Shown here: positions 25,236 through 34,369 of the stretch, piece after piece | Layout of the letters: each line of letters opens with the position of its first letter | Position numbering within the stretch: the first letter of the stretch is position 1 | Source of the DNA: Furfurilactobacillus milii | Lineage (GTDB): Bacteria; Bacillota; Bacilli; Lactobacillales; Lactobacillaceae | Length of the DNA: 64,000 bases | Assembly (NCBI RefSeq): GCF_009864005.1 | Contig: NZ_WEZQ01000020.1 | Coordinates: 1 to 64,000, forward strand | Direction: 5' to 3' | Made by a program: the position numbers and the translations under genes | The notes under the pieces: model-generated | The model's input: only the letters and a program-made list of their open reading frames with translations | What the model was told of the DNA's origin: nothing | The model's database searches: none

Positions 25236-26576
25236 TTAATTATTTTCGGGTACCGTATTCTTTAATTTTACCGTTAACCGGCTCAGTACCAAATGTAGAC
25301 TAGCTGTAATGAGCATTGCAAATACCGTTGCACCAATTGTATTTCTTACCCAACCGACTTGGCGTAACAAGAAATAACTCAAAATTCCGAATCCCCAGTT
25401 TGCATAGGCCAACCAGTTCAGCCTTGGTGCGTTAGCAAACATATTATCAGTATAGTGTGCGCCATGGATAAGATAATAATCGACTAAAATAATGGCAATC
25501 TCTGGTCCCAAGATCATGCCCACGTAATCCAAGAACATCGTGAACACGCCCAAAAAGCTGTTAGACCACAAAGGAATCAATGTCATCAGCGTCGCCAACA
25601 CTGTTACTAGCCATAGAGCTGGCGTAAGTCGAAGTCGTTTAAAAATGTTGGTTAATGCCGTGCCGGCAGCCATCAGATTAACTGCATTTGCGGTGGTACT
25701 CGTCAATACAATCACAATCATTGCCAAAATACCTAGGCCAAGCCGTGAAGCCACTGTACTTGGGTCAGATGCATTGGGATTAAAGCTGTGAAGCGTCACC
25801 GCCGCACCAATGGTAGCGATGATACCAACGAGCGCAAACCAGAACAGTCCAACTGTGCCGCCAACAAACGGCGCTACGGTAGCAGCCGTCTTATTCTTTG
25901 CAAACTTGGTGAAATCCGCGCCAGCAGTCACCCAAGCAAGGTTAAACGCCGCTAACGTATCGATCGCATTACCAGTCGGCAGATGAAACTTAATTGGCAC
26001 TTGCCACTGAGTCAACTGATTCAACGATACGGTTTGAAAAACCGCCCATGTTTCCCACAAGACCAGTAAAATCACCAACACAATCCCAACACGCTCGATA
26101 ATCCGCACGGACCGTTGACCAAGCGAAATGCTAATCAGATGCAAGATTGACATCATCAAAATACCAAAGATAATGCCCTTCAACCCGCCGCGTTGACCAA
26201 AAACTGGCCAGCCCAGTAGGTCATGAAGCAAATAACTAATGGAACCGGCTGCAATAAACGTGTTTACAGCAGCCCAGCCCATAAACTGAACCACATTAAC
26301 TAATGACGGCCCGACGCTACCCCAACGGCCGAACGAAACATTCGTCAAAGCCATTGTAGAGCGCCGTGTTTGAAACCCCATATATCCAACGAGAGCCAGC
26401 AGCAGGTAAGCAACTGGACCGGTGATCATTAATACTTTCATCGCCCCACCTAGTCCTAGTGCAGCCAATACGCCACCAACATACCAAGTGCCATTGTTGG
26501 CATTGGCGCCAATCCATGTCGCCGTCTGATCCCAAAAACTCATACTGTGTGATGCTTCTGATGCTGTTTGCTTCAT
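25236..26576 (-). CDS. NCS1-family cytosine/purine-type permease
   Basis: Membrane transporter of 446 residues with about 12 hydrophobic segments. NCS1 hallmarks are the N-terminal WIGANANNGTWYVGGVLAALG, the VQFMGWAAVNTFIAAGSI helix and the AWVTAGADFTKFAKN loop. Members carry cytosine, purines, allantoin, or hydroxymethylpyrimidine (CytX). A cytosine deaminase gene occurs 13 kb away, which makes cytosine plausible, but the substrate is not proved. CGGAGGAAGAG precedes the ATG closely. Its leader carries a 32-codon reading frame ending in a terminator-like hairpin, so expression is probably attenuated. Confidence 0.85.
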   Translation of the reverse strand: MKQTASEASHSMSFWDQTATWIGANANNGTWYVGGVLAALGLGGAMKVLMITGPVAYLLLALVGYMGFQTRRSTMALTNVSFGRWGSVGPSLVNVVQFMGWAAVNTFIAAGSISYLLHDLLGWPVFGQRGGLKGIIFGILMMSILHLISISLGQRSVRIIERVGIVLVILLVLWETWAVFQTVSLNQLTQWQVPIKFHLPTGNAIDTLAAFNLAWVTAGADFTKFAKNKTAATVAPFVGGTVGLFWFALVGIIATIGAAVTLHSFNPNASDPSTVASRLGLGILAMIVIVLTSTTANAVNLMAAGTALTNIFKRLRLTPALWLVTVLATLMTLIPLWSNSFLGVFTMFLDYVGMILGPEIAIILVDYYLIHGAHYTDNMFANAPRLNWLAYANWGFGILSYFLLRQVGWVRNTIGATVFAMLITASLHLVLSRLTVKLKNTVPENN

Positions 26577-26601
26577 GTCTCTTCCTCCGTTTGCTGCTAA
26601 G

Positions 26602-26637
26602 AAAAAGCGCTACCAACACAGTAGTGTCAGTAACGCT
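26602..26637 (-). terminator. Attenuator hairpin before the NCS1 permease
   Basis: On the minus strand AGCGTTAC pairs with GTAGCGCT and an inner ACAC with GTGT around a TACT loop, followed at once by TTTTT. It stands 25 bases before the permease start, so it must be read through for expression. The stop codon of the leader reading frame lies inside it. Confidence 0.75.
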
Positions 26638-26725
26638 TGTAATTAACAATATTTGCGGAAAATGACTGAGAGGCCACGATGCCCTTAACTTGTTGTTTGA
26701 AAAAACGCGTCATCAAAAACATCAT
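26627..26725 (-). CDS. Putative leader peptide of 32 residues
   Basis: A short frame beginning ATG ATG with GGAGG 7 bases upstream, an ideal initiation site. It encodes 32 residues starting MMFLMTRFFKQQVKG and ending NIVNYKRY, and its TGA stop at 26629-26627 falls just behind the 5' arm of the attenuator hairpin. The last codons CGT and TAC form part of that arm, so a ribosome reaching the stop would prevent the terminator from forming. The peptide is basic with four Phe but no run of one amino acid, so an inducer-dependent stall is as possible as a codon-starvation signal. Not too short to be chance, but the strong start site and stop position argue for function. Confidence 0.6.
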   Translation of the reverse strand: MMFLMTRFFKQQVKGIVASQSFSANIVNYKRY

Positions 26726-26744
26726 GGTCTTGCCTCCAAAAAAG

Positions 26745-26762
26745 GTCCGCTCACTGTCGGAC
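26745..26762 (-). other. Small hairpin with T run ahead of the leader peptide
   Basis: GTCCG pairs with CGGAC on the minus strand and is followed by CTTTTTT, immediately before the GGAGG of the leader frame. It could pause RNA polymerase so that a ribosome can load. Confidence 0.4.
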
Positions 26763-26778
26763 AGTTATTTTCTAGAGT

Positions 26779-26807
26779 AGTTTAGCAATAATCACACGCA
26801 GATTCAA
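26779..26807 (-). promoter_or_regulatory. Promoter of the NCS1 permease leader
   Basis: On the minus strand TTGAAT and TAAACT are separated by 17 bases, a good sigma-A promoter, placing the transcript start near 26772, about 47 bases ahead of the leader peptide start. Confidence 0.5.
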
Positions 26808-26936
26808 GCGTGAGACCCAATATTCGACATGCCTTTTTAATACAATGATGGCAAAAGCCGACCCAAGAAACTCGCCTCTATCAAGCTTAAGTGCAAATGT
26901 TACTTGAGCAAACGACACTTGTTCTAAAACCAATCT

Positions 26937-28235
26937 TTAATCGATAACCTCATGGATGAGTGTCAGCGGCCGCGCCTCATCACCAATTGCAATATTTGCT
27001 TCAATCAATCGCTGGACATCGCTAACATCCTCTCGGTTACTGGGAATTGTCAAAATCGTGTCACCTTGATGAACCTCGTCACCCACCTTTTTGGACAACA
27101 CCAAACCGACAGCATAATCCAATTGATCATCCTTCTTCTGCCGGCCACCACCGAGCATCATCGCAGCAATGCCCATTTCATCTGCCTTCATTTTGGTGAT
27201 AACGCCATCATGAGCAGCCAATATCGGCATTTGATATGTTGCCTGAGGCATCATTGCTGGGTTTTCAATCACTCGACCATCACCACCCTGAGCGATAATC
27301 ATTTCTTTGAACTTGTTCAAAGCGGAGCCATCATCAATATGCTGCTGTAGCATTTTTCTGGCGGCATCTAGATCGGTTGCCTTATTTGCCATGACGACCA
27401 TTTGACTGCCAATTGTTAATACCAAATCAAGCAAATCAGCTGGGCCATTGCCCTTTAATAATGCAATTGACTCTTCAATTTCCAAGGCGTTACCAATGGC
27501 GTTCCCTAATGGCTGATTCATATCGGAAATAACCGCCATTGCATTCATACCAACACTTTTACCAATGCCGACTAGTTCCTTGGCTAACGCAACTGAGTCC
27601 GCCTCTGTTTTCATAAAGGCGCCACTCCCCGTTTTAACATCCAAAACTAAGGCATCTGTTCCACTGGCAATTTTTTTACTCATGATTGAGCCAGCAATCA
27701 GTGGAATAGAATCAACCGTATCAGTTACATCACGTAATGCATAAATCTTTTTGTCTGCTGGAGCGATGTTTCCAGTTGCACCGACGATGGCGCAACCAAC
27801 ATCGCGCAATTGCTGTTTAAATGATGCTTCGCTAATTTCAACCTTTAAACCAGGAATGGCCTCCAACTTATCCAACGTGCCACCCGTATGACCAAGGCCG
27901 CGCCCAGAAATCATTGGCACTGGAATACCAACCGAGGCTACCAAAGGCGCTAATGGAATGCTGGTCTTGTCGCCAACACCACCAGTCGAATGTTTGTCCA
28001 CCTTGACGCCAGGAATATCACTCAAATCCAACTGATCTCCCGAATGCAACATGGTCATTGTCATGGTGGCCGTTTCTTGCTTTGTCATTCCTTTTAGATA
28101 AATCGCCATTAATAGTGCACTAACCTGATAGTCCGGAATGTCACCTTTTGTATATCCATTAATAAAAAATTCGATTTGCTCAGTGGTTAGTTCCCCACCA
28201 TTACGTTTCGTATCAATTACATCGACCATTCTCAT
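26937..28235 (-). CDS. pdp: Pyrimidine-nucleoside phosphorylase
   Basis: Phosphorolyses uridine, thymidine and deoxyuridine into the base and (deoxy)ribose 1-phosphate. The 432-residue protein carries the family signature [16 protein letters not shown] and the phosphate/substrate region [23 protein letters not shown], with the usual C-terminal domain containing [17 protein letters not shown]. It starts 19 bases after the SorC-type regulator and ends the deo gene group. Length is normal. Confidence 0.95.
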   Translation of the reverse strand: MRMVDVIDTKRNGGELTTEQIEFFINGYTKGDIPDYQVSALLMAIYLKGMTKQETATMTMTMLHSGDQLDLSDIPGVKVDKHSTGGVGDKTSIPLAPLVASVGIPVPMISGRGLGHTGGTLDKLEAIPGLKVEISEASFKQQLRDVGCAIVGATGNIAPADKKIYALRDVTDTVDSIPLIAGSIMSKKIASGTDALVLDVKTGSGAFMKTEADSVALAKELVGIGKSVGMNAMAVISDMNQPLGNAIGNALEIEESIALLKGNGPADLLDLVLTIGSQMVVMANKATDLDAARKMLQQHIDDGSALNKFKEMIIAQGGDGRVIENPAMMPQATYQMPILAAHDGVITKMKADEMGIAAMMLGGGRQKKDDQLDYAVGLVLSKKVGDEVHQGDTILTIPSNREDVSDVQRLIEANIAIGDEARPLTLIHEVID

Positions 28236-28254
28236 GGTTACTGACCTCCATCAC

Positions 28255-29235
28255 TTAGTGAACTGGGTCATAATTTAATAGCTGAGTTGCACTCCCTTGA
28301 TCAATAATCAACGTGTTCGCATAACCGGCTGTAACAGCACCGTGTACAGCAGGTACCTTGGCAGGATTGGCCGCCACTAACACGCTATGTGGAATATTGG
28401 CAAGCGCGTCAAGTGGAATACCAATCGTTCGCTGATCAATATTTGTATCGACCAACTGACCATGAGCGTTAATAAAGCGAGAAAACACATCGCCAACCGC
28501 ATGGTCTTGTAAATAAGCCTGTTCAGCTTGAGTGAAGTATCCCAACTTAAACAGCAATGCTGAGTCGCGAACTGTACCAACAGTAAAAACTGCAATATCA
28601 GCTTTTTTGCCCAGTTCAATAATGTGTTTAATGTGTGTATCCTGTTCAACCAATTCTTTTGTTTGTTGGTGATCGAAAATAACTGGGAGCGGCAGGTACT
28701 GCGGCAGCGTATGAAATGCATTAGCAAATGTATTAACACTTTCAAACGCAAAGTTATTACTCTGCGTGTTTGCCACGCTACCCTTCATCTGAACAACGAT
28801 TATGCCGCTAACATCCTTAGGATCCAAATGATTTGCAACTTGGTGAATGGTCTTTCCCCACCCAAGTCCGATAATGTCATCTGTCGTTATAATCGATTCA
28901 ATATATTCTGCCGCCGCTTTTCCAACACGTGACAATAAATCGGGAGTACCCGTCCCTTGTGTTGGCACAACTAGCAAATGCGCTAGCTGATACTTTTCTT
29001 GAAGCTGCGCCGTTAACGTAGCTACTGGTGTCATCGGCGCAGCAATCTCAATTTTAACCAGACCAGTTTTTCTTGCGTACTGCAATAAGCGTGAAACCGT
29101 CGCACGTGAAATGTTCATTTCGGTTGCAATTTCGCCTTGCCCCCAATTGTTTTGGTAGTACAAGGTCGCTGCCTTAAGACTATCTGCCGTTTTTTGATCA
29201 TCTGTTTCCACGAACATTTCCTCTTTTCGTCCCAC
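28255..29235 (-). CDS. deoR: SorC-family regulator, DeoR of Bacillus type
   Basis: Protein of 326 residues with an N-terminal helix-turn-helix (WGQGEIATEMNISRATVSRLLQYAR) and a SorC-type sugar-phosphate-binding domain (VGKAAAEYIESIITTDDIIGLGWGKTI and others). The Bacillus subtilis DeoR of this family represses nucleoside catabolism until deoxyribose 5-phosphate binds. Its place between deoD and pdp fits that role. The start is unsure: GTG 29235 or ATG 29217, the latter having AGAGG only 2 bases away. A hairpin separates it from deoD. Confidence 0.85.
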   Translation of the reverse strand: MGRKEEMFVETDDQKTADSLKAATLYYQNNWGQGEIATEMNISRATVSRLLQYARKTGLVKIEIAAPMTPVATLTAQLQEKYQLAHLLVVPTQGTGTPDLLSRVGKAAAEYIESIITTDDIIGLGWGKTIHQVANHLDPKDVSGIIVVQMKGSVANTQSNNFAFESVNTFANAFHTLPQYLPLPVIFDHQQTKELVEQDTHIKHIIELGKKADIAVFTVGTVRDSALLFKLGYFTQAEQAYLQDHAVGDVFSRFINAHGQLVDTNIDQRTIGIPLDALANIPHSVLVAANPAKVPAVHGAVTAGYANTLIIDQGSATQLLNYDPVH

Positions 29236-29310
29236 GGTTTCGGAATCCCTGTCACGATTGCAGTTAACATCACGTTTTGACTGGAAATAATTTCAGTACG
29301 GGCAATCAAC

Positions 29311-29353
29311 AAAGAGCGAATGATTTGGCAAATCGCCGAACCATTCGCCCTTT
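29311..29353 (-). terminator. Terminator or attenuator after deoD
   Basis: GCGAATGATT and AACCATTCGC pair with one mismatch, with flanking AAAG and CTTT, in the gap between deoD and the regulator gene. The T run on the minus strand is short, so partial read-through is likely. Confidence 0.5.
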
Positions 29354-29399
29354 ATTAATTAACCAATGTCTTCCTAAATATTTCAAACTCAATGTTGCG

Positions 29400-30110
29400 T
29401 TACTTACCAGCAATCGCTGTTGCTAACGAAATGTTAATCATGTCGTTGAACGTTTTTTCGCGTTCCTCCGCCGTGGTTTTTTCTTCGCCAAAGATTAAGT
29501 CACTGACCGTCAACACAGACAGTGCACGGAAGTGAAGTTTGGCACCCAATAAGTATAACCCTGCTGATTCCATTTCGGTGCCGATAACGCCATAATCAGC
29601 CAACTTCTTCATGTCCAGTTCGTCATTATAGAAACGGTCCGCGGCAAAAATGTCACCTACTTTGGGCGTAATGCCCATCTTCTGAGCTTCATGAAAAGCT
29701 GTGTCCAGCAGTTCAAAGTTAGCTAGCGGTGCATAATGGATGCCTGGTCCAAAAGTATTCGCAGTTACAGCAGAATCAGTTGTTGAGCCTGATGCCAACA
29801 GCACATCCCGTAAGTGGACATCCGGCGCCATGCCGCCACACGAACCGACCCGAATGATTGTTTTCACACCGAAGAATTTAACTAATTCATTAATATAAAT
29901 GGACATGGATGGAATTCCCATCCCTGACCCTTGAACGGAAACACGGTGGCCTTTATATTCACCTGTATAACCAAAAGCATTTCGAACCGAATTCACCTGT
30001 TTAACGTTGGTCAAAAAGTTCTCAGCGATATACTTTGCCCGCAGTGGATCTCCGGGCAGCAAAACTGTATCAGCATAATCGCCCATGTTGGCACCAATAT
30101 GTGTACTCAT
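29400..30110 (-). CDS. deoD: Purine nucleoside phosphorylase, DeoD type
   Basis: Phosphorolyses purine (deoxy)nucleosides to base and (deoxy)ribose 1-phosphate. The 236-residue protein has GDPLRAKYIAENFL near the N-terminus, GSGMGIPSMSIYINEL, RVGSCGG and GTEMESAGLYLL, the typical motifs of hexameric DeoD enzymes. AGGAGG precedes the ATG. It starts 25 bases after deoB. Confidence 0.96.
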   Translation of the reverse strand: MSTHIGANMGDYADTVLLPGDPLRAKYIAENFLTNVKQVNSVRNAFGYTGEYKGHRVSVQGSGMGIPSMSIYINELVKFFGVKTIIRVGSCGGMAPDVHLRDVLLASGSTTDSAVTANTFGPGIHYAPLANFELLDTAFHEAQKMGITPKVGDIFAADRFYNDELDMKKLADYGVIGTEMESAGLYLLGAKLHFRALSVLTVSDLIFGEEKTTAEEREKTFNDMINISLATAIAGK

Positions 30111-30135
30111 TGTGCATCCTCCTCATTCGAAAGGT

Positions 30136-31347
30136 TTATTTTACCGTTTCGCCATTGCTGACTTCACTCAAGAAACTGGTGCCTTCACTATTCCCTTGCA
30201 CACCAAAGTTTTCCAATACTGTCGCGCCCATATCAGCAAACGTTGGACGAATGCCCAATGACTGATTAGCGTGTTTCATAGATGGAGAGTACGCCAACAA
30301 CGGAACAAATTCACGTGTATGATCTGTACCACGGTAGCCAGGATCGTTACCGTGATCAGCTGTGATCATGAGCAAATCGTCGTCCTTTAAGTTTGCCAAT
30401 ACCTTGGTCAACCGTTGGTCAAAGTCCATTAAAGCCTGACCAAATCCCTTTGGATTACGGCGGTGACCATACATTGCGTCAAAATCGACTAGGTTCGTAA
30501 AGCAAAAGCCATGGAAGTCACTAGCCATAACTTCATCCACATGATCCATTCCGTCCATGTTGCTTTCATTGTGGTAGCCTTTGGTAATGCCATGGCCGGA
30601 GAAAATGTCATTAATTTTACCCACACCAATCACATCAAGTCCAGCCGCCTTTAAGCGGTCCATGTCCGTTTCGCCAATTGGTTCTAGACTGAAGTCGTGA
30701 CGGTTAGCCGTCCGAGTAAAGTGATCCTTGTCAGGGCCAACGTAAGGACGCGCAATAATCCGGCCAATTGTCCATTCTGGTCCATTAACTAGTGAACGCG
30801 CATATTCACAAATTTTGTACAGTTCTTTAACAGAAATAACATCTTCATGGGCGGCAATTTGAAGCACCGAATCTCCAGAGGTGTAAACGATCAATTCGCC
30901 GGTCTTCATCTGTTGTTCACCGTAATCGTGAATAACGTCAGTTCCTGAATAAGGCTTATTGACAATTACATGGCGGCCAGAGAAATCTTCCAACTTTTTA
31001 ATGATTTCTTCCGGGAATCCGTTTGGAAAAGTCGATAAAGGCTTTCTAACAGGCAGCCCCATCATTTCCCAATGACCGTCCATGCTATCTTTACCAGCAG
31101 AAACTTCACGCATTTTGCCAAATGCACCAATGGCTCGATCAGCGGCTGGTACACCCTGAATCGGCTTATCGGGACGAATGTTGCTCAGTCCCAACTTACC
31201 TAAATTTGGCAGTGCCAAGTCTCCTGCATAAAACGCGCCAACATGTCCAAGTGTATCAGCACCCACATCATCGAAGTCCGCTGCGTCTGGGGCCTCCCCA
31301 ATACCAACTGAATCCATTACAATTGCAAAAATTCGTTTGTATGCCAT
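30136..31347 (-). CDS. deoB: Phosphopentomutase
   Basis: Converts (deoxy)ribose 1-phosphate to the 5-phosphate. The 403-residue protein of the alkaline phosphatase superfamily has the metal-binding [14 protein letters not shown] at the N-terminus, [12 protein letters not shown] with the phosphorylated Thr/Ser region and TADHGNDP toward the C-terminus. It follows deoC, with a cre-like box in the 115-base gap, so it may also have its own promoter. Confidence 0.96.
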   Translation of the reverse strand: MAYKRIFAIVMDSVGIGEAPDAADFDDVGADTLGHVGAFYAGDLALPNLGKLGLSNIRPDKPIQGVPAADRAIGAFGKMREVSAGKDSMDGHWEMMGLPVRKPLSTFPNGFPEEIIKKLEDFSGRHVIVNKPYSGTDVIHDYGEQQMKTGELIVYTSGDSVLQIAAHEDVISVKELYKICEYARSLVNGPEWTIGRIIARPYVGPDKDHFTRTANRHDFSLEPIGETDMDRLKAAGLDVIGVGKINDIFSGHGITKGYHNESNMDGMDHVDEVMASDFHGFCFTNLVDFDAMYGHRRNPKGFGQALMDFDQRLTKVLANLKDDDLLMITADHGNDPGYRGTDHTREFVPLLAYSPSMKHANQSLGIRPTFADMGATVLENFGVQGNSEGTSFLSEVSNGETVK

Positions 31348-31426
31348 GATTTTTGAAAGTCCTTTCCTGTCTCGCTTACGCCCATATTAATGAGCGGTTA
31401 TCTAAAATCACTTAACTTTTTCGTTT

Positions 31427-31440
31427 AGCAAGCGCTTACA
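31427..31440. promoter_or_regulatory. cre-like box between deoC and deoB
   Basis: On the minus strand this is TGTAAGCGCTTGCT, containing the AAGCGCTT core of strong cre sites but with two consensus mismatches. It suggests CcpA control of nucleoside breakdown. Confidence 0.45.
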
Positions 31441-31462
31441 TTTTCGCTGAAAATGTATTTTG

Positions 31463-32149
31463 TTAAACTGTGGCCGTTTGTGCCTTTGCTTCTTCAAGAA
31501 TCGCAACTGATGCAGAGACACCTAAACGATTGGCACCTGCGTCGATCATTGCTAACGCATCCTTCAAGCTGTGCATGCCACCGGCTGCCTTAATCTTAAA
31601 GTCAGGACCAACTGCCTCACGCATTAAACGAACATCTTCGGCCTTAGCGCCAGAAGTGGAAAATCCAGTCGAGGTTTTAACAAAATCAGCGCCACCCTTA
31701 ACGGTCAGCTCGGAAGCCCGCCGTTTTTCTTCATCCGTTAATAATGCATTTTCAATAATCACCTTAAGCAATTTACCCTTAGCATGAGTAGCCTCTGCTA
31801 CAGCTTTAATGTCTGCTAACACAGCTTCATCATGATTAGATTTTAATTCGCCAATATTGACAACCATGTCAATTTCGTCGGCACCGTTATCAATGGCATC
31901 ATTGGTTTCAAAAACTTTTGTTGCGGTCGTTGAAGCTCCCAGTGGGAAACCAATTACAGTACAAGTGGCAATGTCTGTTCCCTCAAGTCCTTTGTGAACA
32001 CGAGCAACCCAGTACGGATTGATACATACGGAAGCAGTGTTGTATTTGCGAGCCTCCGCAACAGTTTTATCAATCATTGCCGAAGTTGCTTCTGGTTTAA
32101 GCATTGTGTGATCCATGTATTTTGCGAGTTGCGCAACAGTTAATGTCAT
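31463..32149 (-). CDS. deoC: Deoxyribose-phosphate aldolase
   Basis: Splits deoxyribose 5-phosphate into glyceraldehyde 3-phosphate and acetaldehyde. The 228-residue class I aldolase has the Schiff-base lysine in [15 protein letters not shown] and the [12 protein letters not shown] strand with the second catalytic lysine. First gene of the deo group, so the regulatory region lies upstream; AAGGGG stands ahead of the ATG. Confidence 0.96.
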   Translation of the reverse strand: MTLTVAQLAKYMDHTMLKPEATSAMIDKTVAEARKYNTASVCINPYWVARVHKGLEGTDIATCTVIGFPLGASTTATKVFETNDAIDNGADEIDMVVNIGELKSNHDEAVLADIKAVAEATHAKGKLLKVIIENALLTDEEKRRASELTVKGGADFVKTSTGFSTSGAKAEDVRLMREAVGPDFKIKAAGGMHSLKDALAMIDAGANRLGVSASVAILEEAKAQTATV

Positions 32150-32172
32150 CTTATGAAACCCCTTTCATTTGT

Positions 32173-32190
32173 CTGATATCAGTATATCAG
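32173..32190. promoter_or_regulatory. Inverted repeat upstream of deoC, possible DeoR operator
   Basis: CTGATAT and ATATCAG form a dyad with a 4-base centre, 24 bases ahead of deoC. A second AAGCGCTT core (cre half) occurs at about 32245. The stretch 32191-32542 otherwise holds no gene I can support; it separates the divergent deo operon and sigma-factor gene. Confidence 0.45.
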
Positions 32191-32542
32191 GAGCTATGAA
32201 CATTTGTCCACAATATTTTAGAAAATATTTTCACAATAACGATTAAGCGCTTTATATCCGTTTAGTAAATTTACAATCTTTCATACCGTTAATTCCCATC
32301 AGACTAGCAGCCATATATTGATTAAACAGATTTAGATACCAGTTTCGAATATATTGGTCTAGTCCAAATGATAAAGCGATTTCACATGTTTTGTTTGCTA
32401 TCCCTCAGTTTGAATTTGCAGCATGGTGTATTGTTCACCAGCACGTTATTCTCCTTTACGTCAACGGCCTTCGACGAAAAAAATAATCGTTTGGACTGTG
32501 TCTGTGTACAAGGCAACGATCAAAATCAAATGAGGAAAATAT

Positions 32543-33097
32543 ATGCCCATTCATAATGAAGATGAACAATTAACACAACAAGCCTTCGCCTTTATCACAC
32601 ACGAAAGTAACAGCCGGGTTCTGTATGGCGTTCTAAAACGTCTCAACGTACGCCCTGGAGATCCAAATTTTGACGATGCTGTTTCTGAGGGCCGCCTCAT
32701 CTACGTGGAGGTATTTAAAGACTATGTGAATGACTTCGGAGACCACGATGCCGACGCCTTACGTCGCTATGCTTACCAACGGCTCTACTGGCGGCTTTTA
32801 GACTGGTTGCGCGCTAGTACACGTCGATTAAGCCATCAAAGTGAACTCAGTGATACTGTAGTCAACCAGCTCCAAAACACGGAGGCAACAGCGATTGACA
32901 TGGAAACCCATGATTTTATAAACCGATTAATCGCGACTTGCACGCCGACAGAAAAAAAGTTGCTAAGCCTTTTGCTTGATGAAGAAATGACCATTAGTCG
33001 GGCCGCTAAGTCACCTCATGTTTCCAGGCCGACTCTTTACAAACACCGTGAACGTTTGGCAGCCAAGCTTCAGACTCATTTTCCTGAATTCTTTTAA
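32543..33097 (+). CDS. Sigma-70-like factor, ComX/SigH type
   Basis: Protein of 184 residues with a region-2-like helix bundle (FDDAVSEGRLIYVEVFKDYV and RYAYQRLYWRLLDWLRAS, the latter like the promoter-melting helix) and a region-4-like C-terminal helix-turn-helix (TPTEKKLLSLLLDEEMTISRAAKS followed by VSRPTLYKHRERLAAKL). This size and layout match ComX/SigH-like alternative sigma factors of lactobacilli, which switch on competence genes in relatives such as L. sakei. GAGG lies 8 bases before the ATG. It stands alone between deoC and the transaldolase gene with its own terminator. The family is fairly sure, the competence role is inferred. Confidence 0.7.
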   Translation: MPIHNEDEQLTQQAFAFITHESNSRVLYGVLKRLNVRPGDPNFDDAVSEGRLIYVEVFKDYVNDFGDHDADALRRYAYQRLYWRLLDWLRASTRRLSHQSELSDTVVNQLQNTEATAIDMETHDFINRLIATCTPTEKKLLSLLLDEEMTISRAAKSPHVSRPTLYKHRERLAAKLQTHFPEFF

Positions 33098-33114
33098 CGC
33101 TGCAACTTAATGGA

Positions 33115-33164
33115 CACAAAACGGTCATCACTACCTTTCCCAGAGATAGTGATGACCGTTTTGT
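33115..33164. terminator. Terminator of the sigma-factor gene
   Basis: ACAAAACGGTCATCACTA pairs perfectly with TAGTGATGACCGTTTTGT over 18 bp. It serves the plus-strand sigma gene and could also end the minus-strand transaldolase transcript. Confidence 0.8.
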
Positions 33165-33225
33165 CGTGTTATTTTCTCAAAATCGTGTGTTGCAATAAAA
33201 ATTAATGGCAGTCATAAGTCGGTGG

Positions 33226-33957
33226 CTACTTAGTCAAGATTTTAAAGCCCAGTGCCTGGCTGTCGGCTTTGAAACGTTTGACTGTGTCTAATGAATACTC
33301 AGCCAATGGCTTGCCCAATAACGTCAGCTTCTTCAATGAATCTGGCGTGCAAGTAATGATGTCTGTGTGCGTTTGTGCCGCCTGCATAATGTTGTAAACT
33401 TCCCGCTGACTTGCCCACAACAGTTTCAAGTTAGGCTTAAAGTGAACAATATCAGCATATTTGGACATTAATGGTCGCGGATCCACACCAGTATCAGCAA
33501 TCCGGCCCGCAAAGACAGAAACAATCCCACCTGTTGTTTCATCAAGAGCATCGCGTACATGACGAACTTGCTCTTCCGTAAAAATAGCAGTTGCGTTAAC
33601 CTTAATGCCATCATGAGACAATTTGTGAATCAACGGAATGCTTGATTCACCTAAAGAATTCATGACCGGAATTTTCACATACACGTGTGTTCCAAAATGA
33701 CTGATAATATGTGCTTCTTCTTCCATATCGCCAAAATCATCACTGAATACTTCAAATGAAATTGGTAAATCAGGAATGCTAGCAACAGCTTGATGTGCAA
33801 ACTCAATGTAGTCTGTAACTCCGGCAGCCTTCATTAAAGAAGGATTGGTTGTAAAACCAGTCACTAAACCTGATTTGTAGGCATCGACCATTTGGTCAAT
33901 ATCTGCACCGTCAGCATAAAGTTCTACACCTAATTGATTAATTCTTGTTTCGTCCAT
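33226..33957 (-). CDS. tal: Transaldolase, small (FSA/TalC-like) type
   Basis: Class I aldolase of 243 residues acting on fructose 6-phosphate or sedoheptulose 7-phosphate in the pentose phosphate route. The strand VYVKIPVMNSLG contains the Schiff-base lysine found in the short transaldolase/fructose-6-phosphate aldolase group, with VTGFTTNPSLMKAAG at the substrate end and VSVFAGRIADTGVDP later. ATG 33957 is preceded by AAGG; a GTG at 33966 overlaps that site. Single gene. Whether it works as transaldolase or as aldolase cannot be decided here. Confidence 0.85.
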   Translation of the reverse strand: MDETRINQLGVELYADGADIDQMVDAYKSGLVTGFTTNPSLMKAAGVTDYIEFAHQAVASIPDLPISFEVFSDDFGDMEEEAHIISHFGTHVYVKIPVMNSLGESSIPLIHKLSHDGIKVNATAIFTEEQVRHVRDALDETTGGIVSVFAGRIADTGVDPRPLMSKYADIVHFKPNLKLLWASQREVYNIMQAAQTHTDIITCTPDSLKKLTLLGKPLAEYSLDTVKRFKADSQALGFKILTK

Positions 33958-34369
33958 TGGTATCACCTTTTCAATCTAAGTATATAGGCCTTTAGTACAT
34001 GTTTATGTCAATTGGTCTATGCTTCACACCATACCTGTTCACAATTAGCTCGACAACCCATATATTATGAGAAAATAATTAAAAGCCGTTTTTTCTCTCA
34101 TCAATTATCAAAATTGGTTCTTTATTAATTGCTTATATACCAAGGGATTTGGAAGATTGGTCTATGATGGCACAGACGTTTGCACAATTCTCATGAAACA
34201 TTCCATACTGATTTTCAGTTATTTTCGTTTTCCGCATCAAGTTGCAATTTCAAGATCGTCAAACAGGACGAATAAGCTTAAATTAGCTTTTTTACACAAA
34301 CCGCCACTTTTAGTCGAAATAAGTGCTATAAAGGATGTAATCGGTTTAGAAAAGGTGGTTTGAGATTAT
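33958..34369. other. Divergent intergenic region, transaldolase / peptidase
   Basis: No gene is supported here. On the minus strand TTGACA (34011-34006) and TATATA (33986-33981) with a rather long 19-base spacer may form the transaldolase promoter. I see no convincing promoter for the plus-strand peptidase gene, no hairpins and no repeats. Confidence 0.4.

Noticed and set aside
26661-26690. Plus-strand sequence CTGAGAGGCC followed by CCCTTAACTTG looked like a thiamine pyrophosphate riboswitch core.
   Set aside because: The second helix of the riboswitch is missing, no plus-strand gene follows, and the bases are explained by the leader peptide frame on the other strand.
32368-32556. A 62-codon plus-strand frame ahead of the sigma-factor gene.
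   Set aside because: No ribosome binding site and an overlap with the start of the real gene. Composition is unlike its neighbours' proteins.
34157-34363. A 68-codon plus-strand frame before the M20 peptidase.
   Set aside because: It lacks a ribosome binding site and domain features, and its end holds the region expected to contain the peptidase ribosome binding site.
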